In this document: one piece after another, positions 1-10,235 of the stretch
Layout: the number at the start of each line of letters is the position of its first letter
Position numbering within the stretch: position 1 is the stretch's first letter
Source: Chrysomallon squamiferum
Taxonomy: Eukaryota > Mollusca > Gastropoda > Neomphalida > Peltospiridae
Length of the DNA stretch: 39,764 nt
Reading direction: 5' to 3'
Assembly (NCBI GenBank): GCA_012295275.1
Contig: SMMR01000016.1
Span: forward strand, 1 to 39,764
Translations under genes and position numbers: made by a program
Notes under the pieces: model-generated
Told to the model about the DNA's origin: nothing
The model's input: the letters and a program-made list of their open reading frames with translations, nothing else
The model's database searches: none

Positions 1-21
1 GATTTTCAAAAATTGAAAATC
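1..21. other. A/T-rich dyad marking each unit start (U1 example)
   Basis: Arms GATTTTCAA and TTGAAAATC are exact reverse complements of 9 bp, separated by AAA. It occurs in nearly every unit. The spacer changes to AAG in the right domain, or to AG or AA in shorter variants, while both arms stay intact. Arm-breaking exceptions are rare: U14, U24, U31, U40, U50 and U69 carry one- to three-base run-length changes. No function can be assigned from sequence; cruciform or curved A-tract DNA is possible. Confidence 0.8.
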
Positions 22-32
22 CGTGTGGCACT

Positions 33-49
33 GTTCCGTGCGGTCGGGA
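33..49 (+). other. CENP-B-box-like 17-mer (U1 example)
   Basis: GTTCCGTGCGGTCGGGA aligned to the mammalian CENP-B box NTTCGNNNNANNCGGGN matches 7 of 9 core bases. The fourth core base is C instead of G, and the central A is G. The same core matches persist in right-family units (38469-38485 in U103). CENP-B binding needs most of the core, so real binding is doubtful; this is a resemblance only. Confidence 0.35.
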
Positions 50-135
50 AAAATATTTCAACGTGTGCAAAAGGTGCGCGCCGTCGGGGCGAGTGTGGCA
101 AAAACGTTTCCAACATTTACCAAAGGTGCTGCCCC

Positions 136-178
136 TTTTGAAAATGCGTTTGAAAAAAAAACGAGCAAATTTTCAAAA
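136..178. other. Imperfect hairpin enclosing the variable A-tract (U1 example)
   Basis: TTTTGAAAAT (136-145) pairs with ATTTTCAAAA (169-178), and inside it CGTTT (147-151) can pair with AAACG (159-163), leaving the A-run as the loop. Small bulges separate the two stems. The A-run is the most length-variable element in the array, from 5 A in U106 to about 18-19 A in U6 and U21. Confidence 0.7.
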
Positions 179-196
179 ATATGTGCGTTTTTTGTG

Positions 197-202
197 CACG
201 TG
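197..202. other. CACGTG box 1, in GTGCACGTGTCGG (U1 example)
   Basis: The palindromic hexamer sits in ACGTGTC, which matches the plant ABRE-type core ACGTGKC. It is kept in almost all units. U64 has lost the TCGG that follows, and U106 has lost two bases of the box. Binding by bZIP or bHLH proteins is only a sequence-based possibility. Confidence 0.5.
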
Positions 203-256
203 TCGGAAACGAGTTGTTCCCCTTGGGTGGCGCGTGCGGCACTTTTCACCCGTGTA

Positions 257-271
257 GGGCAACCCTTGCCC
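257..271. other. GGGCAA-CCC-TTGCCC hairpin (U1 example)
   Basis: Six-base perfect arms with a three-base spacer, present once in nearly every unit. Most variation is in the spacer: CCC in the majority, CCT in U26-U31 and a few others, four bases in U32, U34, U36 and U38. Arm-breaking forms are few: U83, U97 and U101 have lost a base. It is not followed by a T-run and lies in non-coding satellite DNA, so it is not called a terminator. Confidence 0.7.
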
Positions 272-303
272 CACTTTTTTGGGTATGTGCGCCCGATTTT
301 TCC

Positions 304-309
304 CACGTG
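304..309. other. CACGTG box 2, in CCCACGTGCTC (U1 example)
   Basis: A second CACGTG lies about 107 bp after the first in each unit. It survives the common CCC-to-CC shortening upstream of it but is lost in U61 and U94, which read CCCCGTGCTC. The T-to-A form in U42, U46 and U47 (CACGTGCAC) leaves the hexamer intact. Confidence 0.5.
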
Positions 310-351
310 CTCAGAAAAAGTTATTGCACTTTGAAAAAGGTACCCCTAGCA

Positions 352-371
352 TTTTCAACGAAACTTGAAAA
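352..371. other. TTTTCAA-CGAAAC-TTGAAAA dyad near unit end (U1 example)
   Basis: Seven-base arms around a six-base spacer, followed within a few bases by the unit-start dyad of the next copy. Together they give alternating TTTTCAA and TTGAAAA words across about 45 bp around each unit junction. The same words also occur in the A-tract hairpin, so the monomer may have grown partly from a short ancestral A/T-rich word; that is inference. Confidence 0.65.
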
Positions 372-3300
372 AATTCGATTTTCAAAAATTGAAAATCCGT
401 GTGGCACTGTTCCGTGCGGTCGGGAAAAATATTTCAACGTGTGCAAAAGGTGCGCGCCGTCGGGGCGAGGTGGCAAAAACGTTTCCAACATTTACCAAAG
501 GTGCTGCCCCTTTGAAAATGCGTTGAAAAAAAAAAACGAGCAAATTTTCAAAAATATGCGTTTTTGTGCACGTGTCGGAAACGAGTTGTTCCCCTTTGGT
601 GGCGCGGCGGCACTTTTCACCCGTGTAGGGCAACCCTTGCCCCTTTTTTGGCATATGTGCGCCCGATTTTTCCCACGTGCTCAGAAAAAGTTATTGCACT
701 TTGAAAAAGGTACCCCTAGCATTTTCAACGAAACTTGAAAAAATTCGATTTTCAAAAATTGAAAATCCGTGTGGCACTGTTCCGTGCGGTCGGGAAAAAT
801 ATTTCAACGTGTGCAAAAGGTGCGCGCCGTCGGGGCGAGTGTGGCAAAAACGTTTCCAACATTTACCAAAGGTGCTGCCCCTTTTGAAAATGCGTTTGAA
901 AAAAAAACGAGCAAATTCAAAAAAAATATGTGCGTTTTTGTGCACGTGTCGGAAACGAGTTGTTCCCCTTGGGTGGCGCGTGCGGCACTTTTCACCCGTG
1001 TAGGGCAACCCTTGCCCCACTTTTGGGTATGTGCGCCCGATTTTTCCCACGTGCTCAGAAAAAGTTATTGCACTTTGAAAAAGGTACCCCTAGCATTTTC
1101 AACGAAACTTGAAAAAATTCGATTTTCAAAAATTGAAAATCCGTGTGGCACTGTTCCGTGCGGTCGGGGAAAAATATTTCAACGTGTGCAAAAGGTGCGC
1201 GCCGTCGGGGCGAGGTGGCAAAAACGTTTCCAACATTTACCAAAGGTGCTGCCCCTTTGAAAATGCGTTTGAAAAAAAAAACGAGCAAATTTTCAAAAAA
1301 ATATGTGTTTTTTTTGTGCACGTGTCGGAAACGAGTTGTTCCCCTTTGGTGGCGCGTGCGGCACTTTTCACCCGTGTAGGGCAACCTTTGCCCCTTTTTT
1401 GGGTATGTGCGCCCGATTTTTCCCACGTGCTCAGAAAAAGTTATTGCACTTTGAAAAGGTACCCCTAGCATTTTCAACGAAACTTGAAAAAATCGATTTT
1501 CAAAAATTGAAAATCCGTGTGGCACTGTTCCGTGCGGTCGGGAAAAATATTTCAACGTGTGCAAAAGGTGCGCGCCGTCGGGGCGAGAGGTGGCAAAACG
1601 TTTCCAACATTTACCAAAGGTGCTGCCCCTTTGAAAATGCGTTTGAAAAAAAAAAAACGAGCAAATTTTCAAAAAATATGTGTTTTTTTGTGCACGTGTC
1701 GGAAACGAGTTGTTCCCCTTTGGGTGGCGCGTGCGGCACTTTTCACCCGTGGGCAACCCTTGCCCCCACTTTTTGGTATGTGCGCCCGATTTTCCCCCAC
1801 GTGCTCAGAAAAAGTTATTGCACTTTGAAAAGGTACCCCTAGCATTTTCAACGAAACTTGAAAAAATTCGATTTTCAAAAATTGAAAATCCGTGTGGCAC
1901 TGTTCCGTGCGGTCGGGAAAAATATTTCAACGTGTGCAAAAGGTGCGCGCCGTCGGGGCGAGTGTGGCAAAAACGTTTCCAACATTTTACCAAAGGTGCT
2001 GCCCCTTTGAAAATGCGTTTGAAAAAAAAAAAAAAAAAACGAGCAAATTTTCAAAAATATGTGTTTTTTTTTGTGCACGTGTCGGAAACGAGTTGTTCCC
2101 CTTTGGTGGCGCGTGCGGCACTTTTCACCGAGGGTAGGGCAACCCTTGCCCCACTTTTGGTATGTGCGCCCGATTTTTCCCACGTGCTCAGAAAAAGTTA
2201 TTGCACTTTTGAAAAAAAGGTACCCTAGCATTTTCAACGAAACTTTGAAAAATTCGATTTTCAAAAATTGAAAATCCGTGTGGCACTGTTCCGTGCGGTC
2301 GGGAAAAATATTTCAACGTGTGCAAAAGGTGCGCGCCGTCGGGCGCGAGTGTGGCAAAAAACGTTTCCAACATTTACCAAAGGTGCTGCCCCTTTGAAAA
2401 TGCGTTTGAAAAAAAAAAACGAGCAAATTTTCAAAAATATGTGCGTTTTTTGTGCACGTGTCGGAAACGAGTTGTTCCCCTTTGGGGTGGCGCGTGCGGC
2501 ACTTTTCACCCGTGTAGGGCAAACCCTTGCCCCACTTTTTGGTATGTGCGCCCGATTTTTTTCCCACGTGCTCAGAAAAAGTTATTGCACTTTGAAAAAG
2601 GTACCCCTAGCATTTTCAACGAAACTTGAAAAAATTCGATTTTCAAAAATTGAAAATCCGTGTGGCACTGTTCCGTGCGGTCGGGAAAAATATTTCAACG
2701 TGTGCAAAAAAGGTGCGCGCCGTCGGGGCGAGTGTGGCAAAAACGTTTCCAACATTTACCAAAGGTGCTGCCCCTTTGAAAATGCGTTTGAAAAAAAAAA
2801 AACGAGCAAATTTTCAAAAAAAATGTGTTTTTTTTGTGCACGTGTCGGAAACGAGTTGTTCCCCTTGGGTGGCGCGTGCGGCACTTTTCACCCGTAGGGT
2901 AGGGCAACCCTTGCCCCACTTTTTTTTGGTATGTGCGCCCGATTTTTCCCACGTGCTCAGAAAAAGTTATTGCACTTTGAAAAAAGGTACCCCTAGCATT
3001 TTCAACGAAACTTGAAAAATTCGATTTTCAAAAATTGAAAATCCGTGTGGCACTGTTCCGTGCGGTCGGGAAAAATATTTCAAACGTGCAAAAGGTGCGC
3101 GCCGTCGGGGCGAGTGTGGCAAAAACGTTTCCAACATTTACCAAAGGTGCTGCCCCTTTGAAAATGCGTTGAAAAAAAAAAAAAAACGAGCAAATTTTCA
3201 AAAAATATGTTTTTTTTTGTGCACGTGTCGGAAACGAGTTGTTTCCCCTTTGGTGGCGCGTGCGGCACTTTTCACCCGTGTAGGGCAACCCTTGCCCCAC

Positions 3301-6300
3301 TTTTGGTATGTGCGCCCGATTTTTCCCACGTGCTCAGAAAAAAAGTTATTGCACTTTGAAAAGGTACCCCTAGCATTTTCAACGAAACTTGAAAAAATCG
3401 ATTTTCAAAAATTGAAAATCCGTGTGGGCACTGTTCCGTGCGGGGAAAAATATTTCAACGTGTGCAAAAGGTGCGCGCCGTCGGGGCGAGTGTGGCAAAA
3501 ACGTTTCCAACATTTACCAAAGGTGCTGCCCCTTTGAAAATGCGTGAAAAAAAAAAAACGAGCAAATTTTCAAAAAATATGTGCGTTTTTGTGCACACGT
3601 GTCGGAAACGAGTTGTTCCCCCCTTTGGTGGCGCGTGCGGCACTTTTTCACCCGTGTAGGGCAACCCTTGCCCCACTTTTTTGGGTATGTGCGCCCGATT
3701 TTTCCCACGTGCTCAGAAAAAGTTATTGCACTTTGAAAAAGGTACCCCTAGCATTTTCAACGAAACTTGAAAAAATTCGATTTTCAAAAATTGAAAATCC
3801 GTGTGGCACTGTTCCGTGCGGTCGGGAAAAAAATATTTCAACGTGTGCAAAAGGTGCGCGCCGTCGGGGCGAGTAAAAAAAACGTTTCCAACATTTACCA
3901 AAGGTGCTGCCCCTTTGAAAATGCGTTTGAAAAAAAAAAAACGAGCAAATTTTCAAAAAAAATATGTGCGTTTTTTTGTGCACGTGTCGGAAACGAGTTG
4001 TTCCCCTTGGTGGCGCGTGCGGCACTTTTTTTCACCCGTGTAGGGCAAACCCTTGCCCCACTTTTGGTATGTGCGCCCGATTTTTCCCACGTGCTCAGAA
4101 AAAGTTATTGCACTTTGAAAAAGGTACCCCTAGCATTTTCAACGAAACTTGAAAAAATTCGATTTTCAAAAATTGAAAATCCGTGTGGCACTGTTCCGTG
4201 CGGTCGGGAAAAATATTTCAACGTGTGCAAAAGGTGCGCGCCGTCGGGGCGAGTGAAAAAAAAACGTTTCCAACATTTACCAAAGGTGCTGCCCCTTTGA
4301 AAATGCGTTTGAAAAAAAAAACGAGCAAATTTTCAAAAAAATATGTGCGTTTTTTTGTGCACGTGTCGGAAACGAGTTGTCCCCTTTGGTGGCGCGCGGC
4401 GGCACTTTTCACCCGTGTAGGGCAACCCTTGCCCCACTTTTGGGTATGTGCGCCTTTTTTTTCCCACGTGCTCAGAAAAAGTTATTGCACTTTGAAAAAG
4501 GTACCCCTAGCATTTTCAACGAAACTTGAAAAAATTCGATTTTCAAAAATTGAAAATCCGTGTGGCACTGTTCCGTGCGGTCGGGAAAAATATTTCAACG
4601 TGTGCAAAAGGTGCGCGCCGTCGGGGCGAGTGTGGCAAAAACGTTTCCAACATTTACCAAAGGTGCTGCCCTTTTGAAAATGAAAAAAAAAAAAAAAACG
4701 AGCAAATTTCAAAAAAAAATATGTGCGTTTTTTTGTGCACGTGTCGGAAACGAGTTGTTCCCCTTGGGTGGCGCGTGCGGCACTTTTCACCCGTGGGGGC
4801 AACCTTTGCCCCACTTTTTGGTATGTGCGCCCGATTTTTCCCACGTGCTCAGAAAAAGTTATTGCACTTGAAAAAAAGGTACCCCTAGCATTTTCAACGA
4901 AACTTGAAAAATTCGATTTTTCAAAAATTGAAAATCCGTGTGGCACTGTTCCGTGCGGTCGGGAAAAATATTTCAACGTGTGCAAAAGGTGCGCGCCGTC
5001 GGGGCGAGGTGGCAAAAACGTTTCCAACATTTACCAAAGGTGCTGCCCCTTTGAAAATGCGTTGAAAAAAAAAAAAACGAGCAAATTTCAAAAAAATATG
5101 TGCGTTTTTTGTGCACGTGTCGGAAACGAGTTGTTCCCTTTGGTGGCGCGTGCGGCACTTTTTTTCACCCGTGTAGGGCAACCCTTGCCCCACTTTTTTT
5201 GGTATGTGCGCCCGATTTTTCCCACGTGCTCAGAAAAAGTTATTGCACTTTGAAAAAGGTACCCCTAGCATTTTCAACGAAACTGAAAAAAAAAATTCGA
5301 TTTTCAAAAATTGAAAATCCGTGTGGCACTGTTCCGTGCGGTCGGAAAAAAATATTTCAACGTGTGCAAAAGGTGCGCGCCGTCGGGGCGAGAGTGGCAA
5401 AAACGTTTCCAACATTTTTACCAAAGTGTGCTGCCCCTTTGAAAATGCGTTTGAAAAAAAAAACGAGCAAATTTTCAAAAAAATATGTGCGTTTTTGTGC
5501 ACGTGTCGGAAACGAGTTGTTCCCCTTTGGTGGCGCGTGCGGCACTTTTTTTCACCCGTGTAGGGCAACCCTTGCCCCACTTTTGGGTATGTGCGCCCGA
5601 TTTTTCCCACGTGCTCAGAAAAAGTTATTGCACTTTGAAAAAAGGTACCCCTAGCATTTTCAACGAAACTTGAAAAAATCGATTTTCAAAAAAATTGAAA
5701 ATCCGTGTGGCACTGTTCCGTGCGGTCGGGAAAAATATTTCAACGTGTGCAAAAGGTGCGCGCCGTCGGGCGGGCGAGTGTGCAAAAACGTTTCCAACAT
5801 TTACCAAAGGTGCTGCCCCTTTGAAAATGCGTTTGAAAAAAAAAAAAAAAAACGAGCAAATTTTCAAAAAAAATATGTGTTTTTTTGTGCACGTGTCGGA
5901 AACGAGTTGTTCCCCTTGGGTGGCGCGTGCGGCACTTTTCACCCGTGTAGGGCAACCCTTGCCCCTTTTTTTGGTATGTGCGCCCGATTTTTCCCACGTG
6001 CTCAGAAAAAGTTATTGCACTTTGAAAAAAAAGGTACCCCTAGCATTTTCAACGAAACTTGAAAAAAATCTGATTTTCAAAAATTGAAAATCCGTGTGGC
6101 ACTGTTCCGTGCGGTCGGGAAAAATATTTCAACGTGTGCAAAAGGTGCGCGCCGTCGGGGCGAGTGGCAAAAACGTTTCCAACATTTACCAAAGGTGCTG
6201 CCCCTTTGAAAATGCGTTTGAAAAAAACGAGCAAATTTTCAAAAAAAAATATGTGCGTTTTTTTTGTGCACGTGTCGGAAACGAGTTGTTGTTCCCCTTG

Positions 6301-9300
6301 GTGGCGCGTGCGGCACTTTTCACCCGTGTAGGGGCAACCCTTGCCCCACTTTTTGGGTATGCGCCCGATTTTTCCCACGTGCTCAGAAAAAGTTATTGCA
6401 CTTTGAAAAAGGTACCCCTAGCATTTTCAACGAAACTTGAAAAAAAATTCGATTTTCAAAAATTGAAAATCCGTGTGGCACTGTTCCGTGCGGTCGGGGA
6501 AAAATATTTCAACGTGCAAAAGGTGCGCGCCGTCGGGCGAGGTGGCAAAAACGTTTCCAACATTTACCAAAGGTGCTGCCCCTTTTGAAAATGCGTTTGA
6601 AAAAAAAACGAGCAAATTTTCAAAAATATGTGCGTTTTTTGTGCACGTGTCGGAAACGAGTTGTTCCCCTTGGGTGGCGCGTGCGGCACTTTTCACCCGT
6701 GTAGGGCAACCCTTGCCCCACTTTTGGGTATGTGCGCCCGATTTTTCCCACGTGCTCAGAAAAAGTTATTGCACTTTGAAAAAGGTACCCCTAGCATTTT
6801 CAACGAAACTTGAAAAAATTCGATTTTCAAAAATTGAAAATCCGTGTGGCACTGTTCCGTGCGGTCGGGAAAAATATTTCAACGTGTGCAAAAGGTGCGC
6901 GCCGTCGGGGCGAGTGTGGCAAAAACGTTTCCAACATTTACCAAAGGTGCTGCCCCTTTTGAAAATGCGTTTGAAAAAAAAACGAGCAAATTTTCAAAAA
7001 TATGTGCGTTTTTTGTGCACGTGTCGGAAACGAGTTGTTCCCCTTGGGTGGCGCGTGCGGCACTTTTCACCCGTGTAGGGCAACCCTTGCCCCACTTTTT
7101 TTGGTATGTGCGCCCGATTTTTCCCCACGTGCTCAGAAAAAGTTATTGCACTTTGAAAAGGTACCCCTAGCATTTTCAACGAAACTTGAAAAAATTCGAT
7201 TTTCAAAAATTGAAAATCCGTGTGGCACTGTTCCGTGCGGTCGGGAAAAATATTTCAACAACGTGTGCAAAAAGGTGCGCGCCGTCGGGGCGAGGTGGCA
7301 AAAACGTTTCCAACATTTACCAAAGGTGCTGCCCCTTTTGAAAATGCGTTTGAAAAAAAAACGAGCAAATTTTCAAAAATATGTGCGTTTTTTGTGCACG
7401 TGTCGGAAACGAGTTGTTCCCCTTGGGTGGCGCGTGCGGCACTTTTCACCCGTGTAGGGCAACCCTTGCCCCACTTTTGGGTATGTGCGCCCGATTTTTC
7501 CCACGTGCTCAGAAAAAGTTATTGCACTTGAAAAAAAGGTACCCCTAGCATTTTCAACGAAACTTGAAAAAATTCGATTTTCAAAAATTGAAAATCCGTG
7601 TGGCACTGTTCCGTGCGGTCGGGAAAAATATTTCAACGTGCAAAAAAAGGTGCGCGCCGTCGGGGCGAGTGTGGCAAAACGTTTCCAACATTTACCAAAG
7701 GTGCTGCCCCTTTGAAAAAAAAAAAAAAAAAAACGAGCGAGCAATTTTTCAAAAAAAATATGCGTTTTTTTTTGTGCACGTGTCGGAAACGAGTTGTTCC
7801 CCTTGGTGGCGCGTGCGGCTTTTTTCACCCGTGTAGGGCAACCCTTGCCCCACTTTTTTGGGTATGTGCGCCCGATTTTTCCCACGTGCTCAGAAAAAGT
7901 TATTATTGCACTTGAAAAAAAGGTACCCCTAGCATTTTCAACGAAACTTGAAAAAATTCGATTTTCAAAAATTGAAAATCCGTGTGGCACTGTTCCGTGC
8001 GGTCGGAAAAAAATATTTCAACGTGCAAAAGGTGCGCGCCGTCGGGGCGAGTGTGGCAAAAACGTTTCCAACATTTACCAAAGGTGCTGCCCCTTTGAAA
8101 ATGCGTTTGAAAAAAAAAAAACGAGCAAATTTTCAAAATAAAATATGCGTTTTTGTGCACGTGTCGGAAACGAGTTGTTCCCCTTGGGTGGCGCGTGCGG
8201 CACTTTTCACCCGTGTAGGGCAACCCTTGCCCCACTTTTGGGTATGTGCGCCCGATTTTTCCCACGTGCTCAGAAAAAGTTATTGCACTTTGAAAAAAAG
8301 GTACCCCTAGCATTTTCAACGAAACTTGAAAAAATTCGATTTTCAAAAATTGAAAATCCGTGTGGCACTGTTCCGTGCGGTCGGGAAAAATATTTCAACG
8401 TGTGCAAAAGGTGCGCGCCGTCGGGGCGAGTGTGGCAAAAACGTTTCCAACATTTACCAAAGGTGCTGCCCCTTTTGAAAATGCGTTTGAAAAAAAAAAA
8501 ACGAGCAAATTTCAAAAATATGTGCGTTTTTGTGCACGTGTCGGAAACGAGTTGTTCCCTTTGGGTGGCGCGTGCGGCACTTTTCACCCGTGTAGGGCAA
8601 CCTTTGCCCCACTTTTTGGGTATGTGCGCCCGATTTTTCCCACGTGCTCAGAAAAAAAAGTTATTGCACTTTGAAAAGGTACCCCTAGCATTTTCAACGA
8701 AACTTGAAAAAATTCGATTTCAAAAAAATTGAAAATCCGTGTGGCACTGTTCCGTGCGGTCGGGAAAAATATTTCAACGTGTGCAAAAGGTGCGCGCCGT
8801 CGGGGCGAGTGTGGCAAAAACGTTTCCAACATTTACCAAAGGTGCTGCCCCTTTGAAAATGCGTTTGAAAAAAAAAAAACGAGCAAATTTCAAAAAAAAT
8901 ATGCGTTTTTTTTGTGCACGTGTCGGAAACGAGTTGTTCCCCTTTGGGTGGCGCGTGCGGCACTTTTCACCCGTGTAGGGGCAACCCTTTGCCCCACTTT
9001 TTTTGGGTATGTGCGCCCGATTTTTCCCACGTGCTCAGAAAAAGTTATTGCACTTTGAAAAGGTACCCCTAGCATTTTCAACGAAACTTGAAAAAATTCG
9101 ATTTTCAAAAATTGAAAATCCGTGTGGCACTGTTCCGTGCGGTCGGGAAAAATATTTCAACGTGTGCAAAAGGTGCGCGCCGTCGGGGCGAGTGTGGCAA
9201 AAACGTTTCCAACATTTACCAAAGGTGCTGCCCCTTTTGAAAATGCGTTTGAAAAAAAAACGAGCAAATTTTCAAAAATATGTGCGTTTTTTGTGCACGT

Positions 9301-10235
9301 GTCGGAAACGAGTTGTTCCCCTTGGGTGGCGCGTGCGGCACTTTTCACCCGTGTAGGGCAACCCTTGCCCCACTTTTGGGTATGTGCGCCCGATTTTTCC
9401 CACGTGCTCAGAAAAAGTTATTGCACTTTGAAAAAAAAGGTACCCCTAGCATTTTCAACGAAACTTGAAAAAATTCGATTTTCAAAAATTGAAAATCCGT
9501 GTGGCACTGTTCCGTGCGGTCGGGAAAAATATTTCAACAACGCAAAAAGGTGCGCGCCGTCGGGGCGAGTGTGGCAAAAACGTTTCCAACATTTACCAAA
9601 GGTGCTGCCCCTTTTGAAAATGCGTTTGAAAAAAAAAACGAGCAAATTTTCAAAAATATGTGCGTTTTTTGTGCACGTGTCGGAAACGAGTTGTTCCCTT
9701 TGGGTGGCTTGGTGGCGCGTGCGGCTTTTTTTTTTCACCCGTGTAGGGCAACCTTTGCCCCACTTTTGGGTATGTGCGCCCGATTTTTCCCACGTGCTCA
9801 GAAAAAGTTATTGCACTTTGAAAAAGGTACCCCTAGCATTTTCAACGAAACTTGAAAAAATTCGATTTTCAAAAATTGAAAATCCGTGTGGCACTGTTCC
9901 GTGCGGTCGGGAAAAATATTTCAACGTGTGCAAAAGGTGCGCGCGCCGGGCGAGTGTGGCAAAAACGTTTCCAACATTTACCAAAGGTGCTGCCCCTTTG
10001 AAAATGAAAAAAAAAAAAACGAGCAAATTTCAAAAAAAATATGTGCGTTTTTGTGCACGTGTCGGAAACGAGTTGTTCCCCTTGGGTGGCGCGTGCGGCA
10101 CTTTTTTCACCCGTGTAGGGCAACCTTTGCCCCACTTTTGGGTATGTGCGCCCGATTTTTCCCACGTGCTCAGAAAAAGTTATTGCACTTTGAAAAAAGG
10201 TACCCCTAGCATTTTCAACGAAACTTGAAAAATTC

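Larger units (their letters stand above)
1..376. repeat. Reference left-family monomer (U1)
   Basis: This near indel-free unit serves as the map for internal elements: A/T-rich dyad 1-21; CENP-B-box-like segment 33-49; GC-rich core about 75-107; imperfect palindrome 122-138; hairpin 136-178 with nine-A tract 153-161; first CACGTG box 197-202; short dyad GTGC-G-GCAC inside the GCGTGCGGCAC block; GGGCAA/TTGCCC hairpin 257-271; second CACGTG box 304-309; GGTACC (a KpnI recognition palindrome) in the block after 339; TTTTCAA/TTGAAAA dyad 352-371. There is no plausible promoter-gene-terminator arrangement in it. Confidence 0.9.
1..10235. repeat. Left homogenised domain (U1-U27), 'CACTGTTCCGTGCGG' family
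   Basis: Unit starts are 1, 377, 747, 1121, 1495, 1870, 2256, 2638, 3023, 3400, 3779, 4161, 4538, 4915, 5299, 5681, 6072, 6451, 6822, 7198, 7576, 7960, 8338, 8716, 9100, 9477 and 9864. Diagnostic states are CACTGTTCCGTGCGG, ATTTCAACG, GCTGCCCC, AATATGTG or its shortened forms, GGTGGCGCG, TTTTCACCC, GTAGGGC, GTGCTCAG and GGCAAAAACG. Length varies from 370 to 391 bp (mean about 379). Nearly all of this comes from changed homopolymer lengths and short-word gains or losses; substitutions are rare. U1, U25 and much of U19 are close to an indel-free form, while neighbours such as U6, U15, U16 and U21 carry many indels. Confidence 0.93.

Noticed and set aside
257-271. Rho-independent terminator at the GGGCAA/TTGCCC hairpin
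   Set aside because: The stem is short, is not followed by a proper T-run, and there is no gene upstream.
2-397. Internal dimer structure with ~167-bp shift
   Set aside because: ATTTTCAAAAAT occurs at 2 and 169, and CGTGYGGCACT occurs near 231 and again near 397, both about 167 bp apart. The intervening sequence does not align convincingly, so an ancestral half-unit is not supported by eye.
9122-10228. 368-codon + strand open frame
   Set aside because: Indels shift the frame between units and the peptide repeats frame-shifted versions of the same monomer. No coding constraint is visible.
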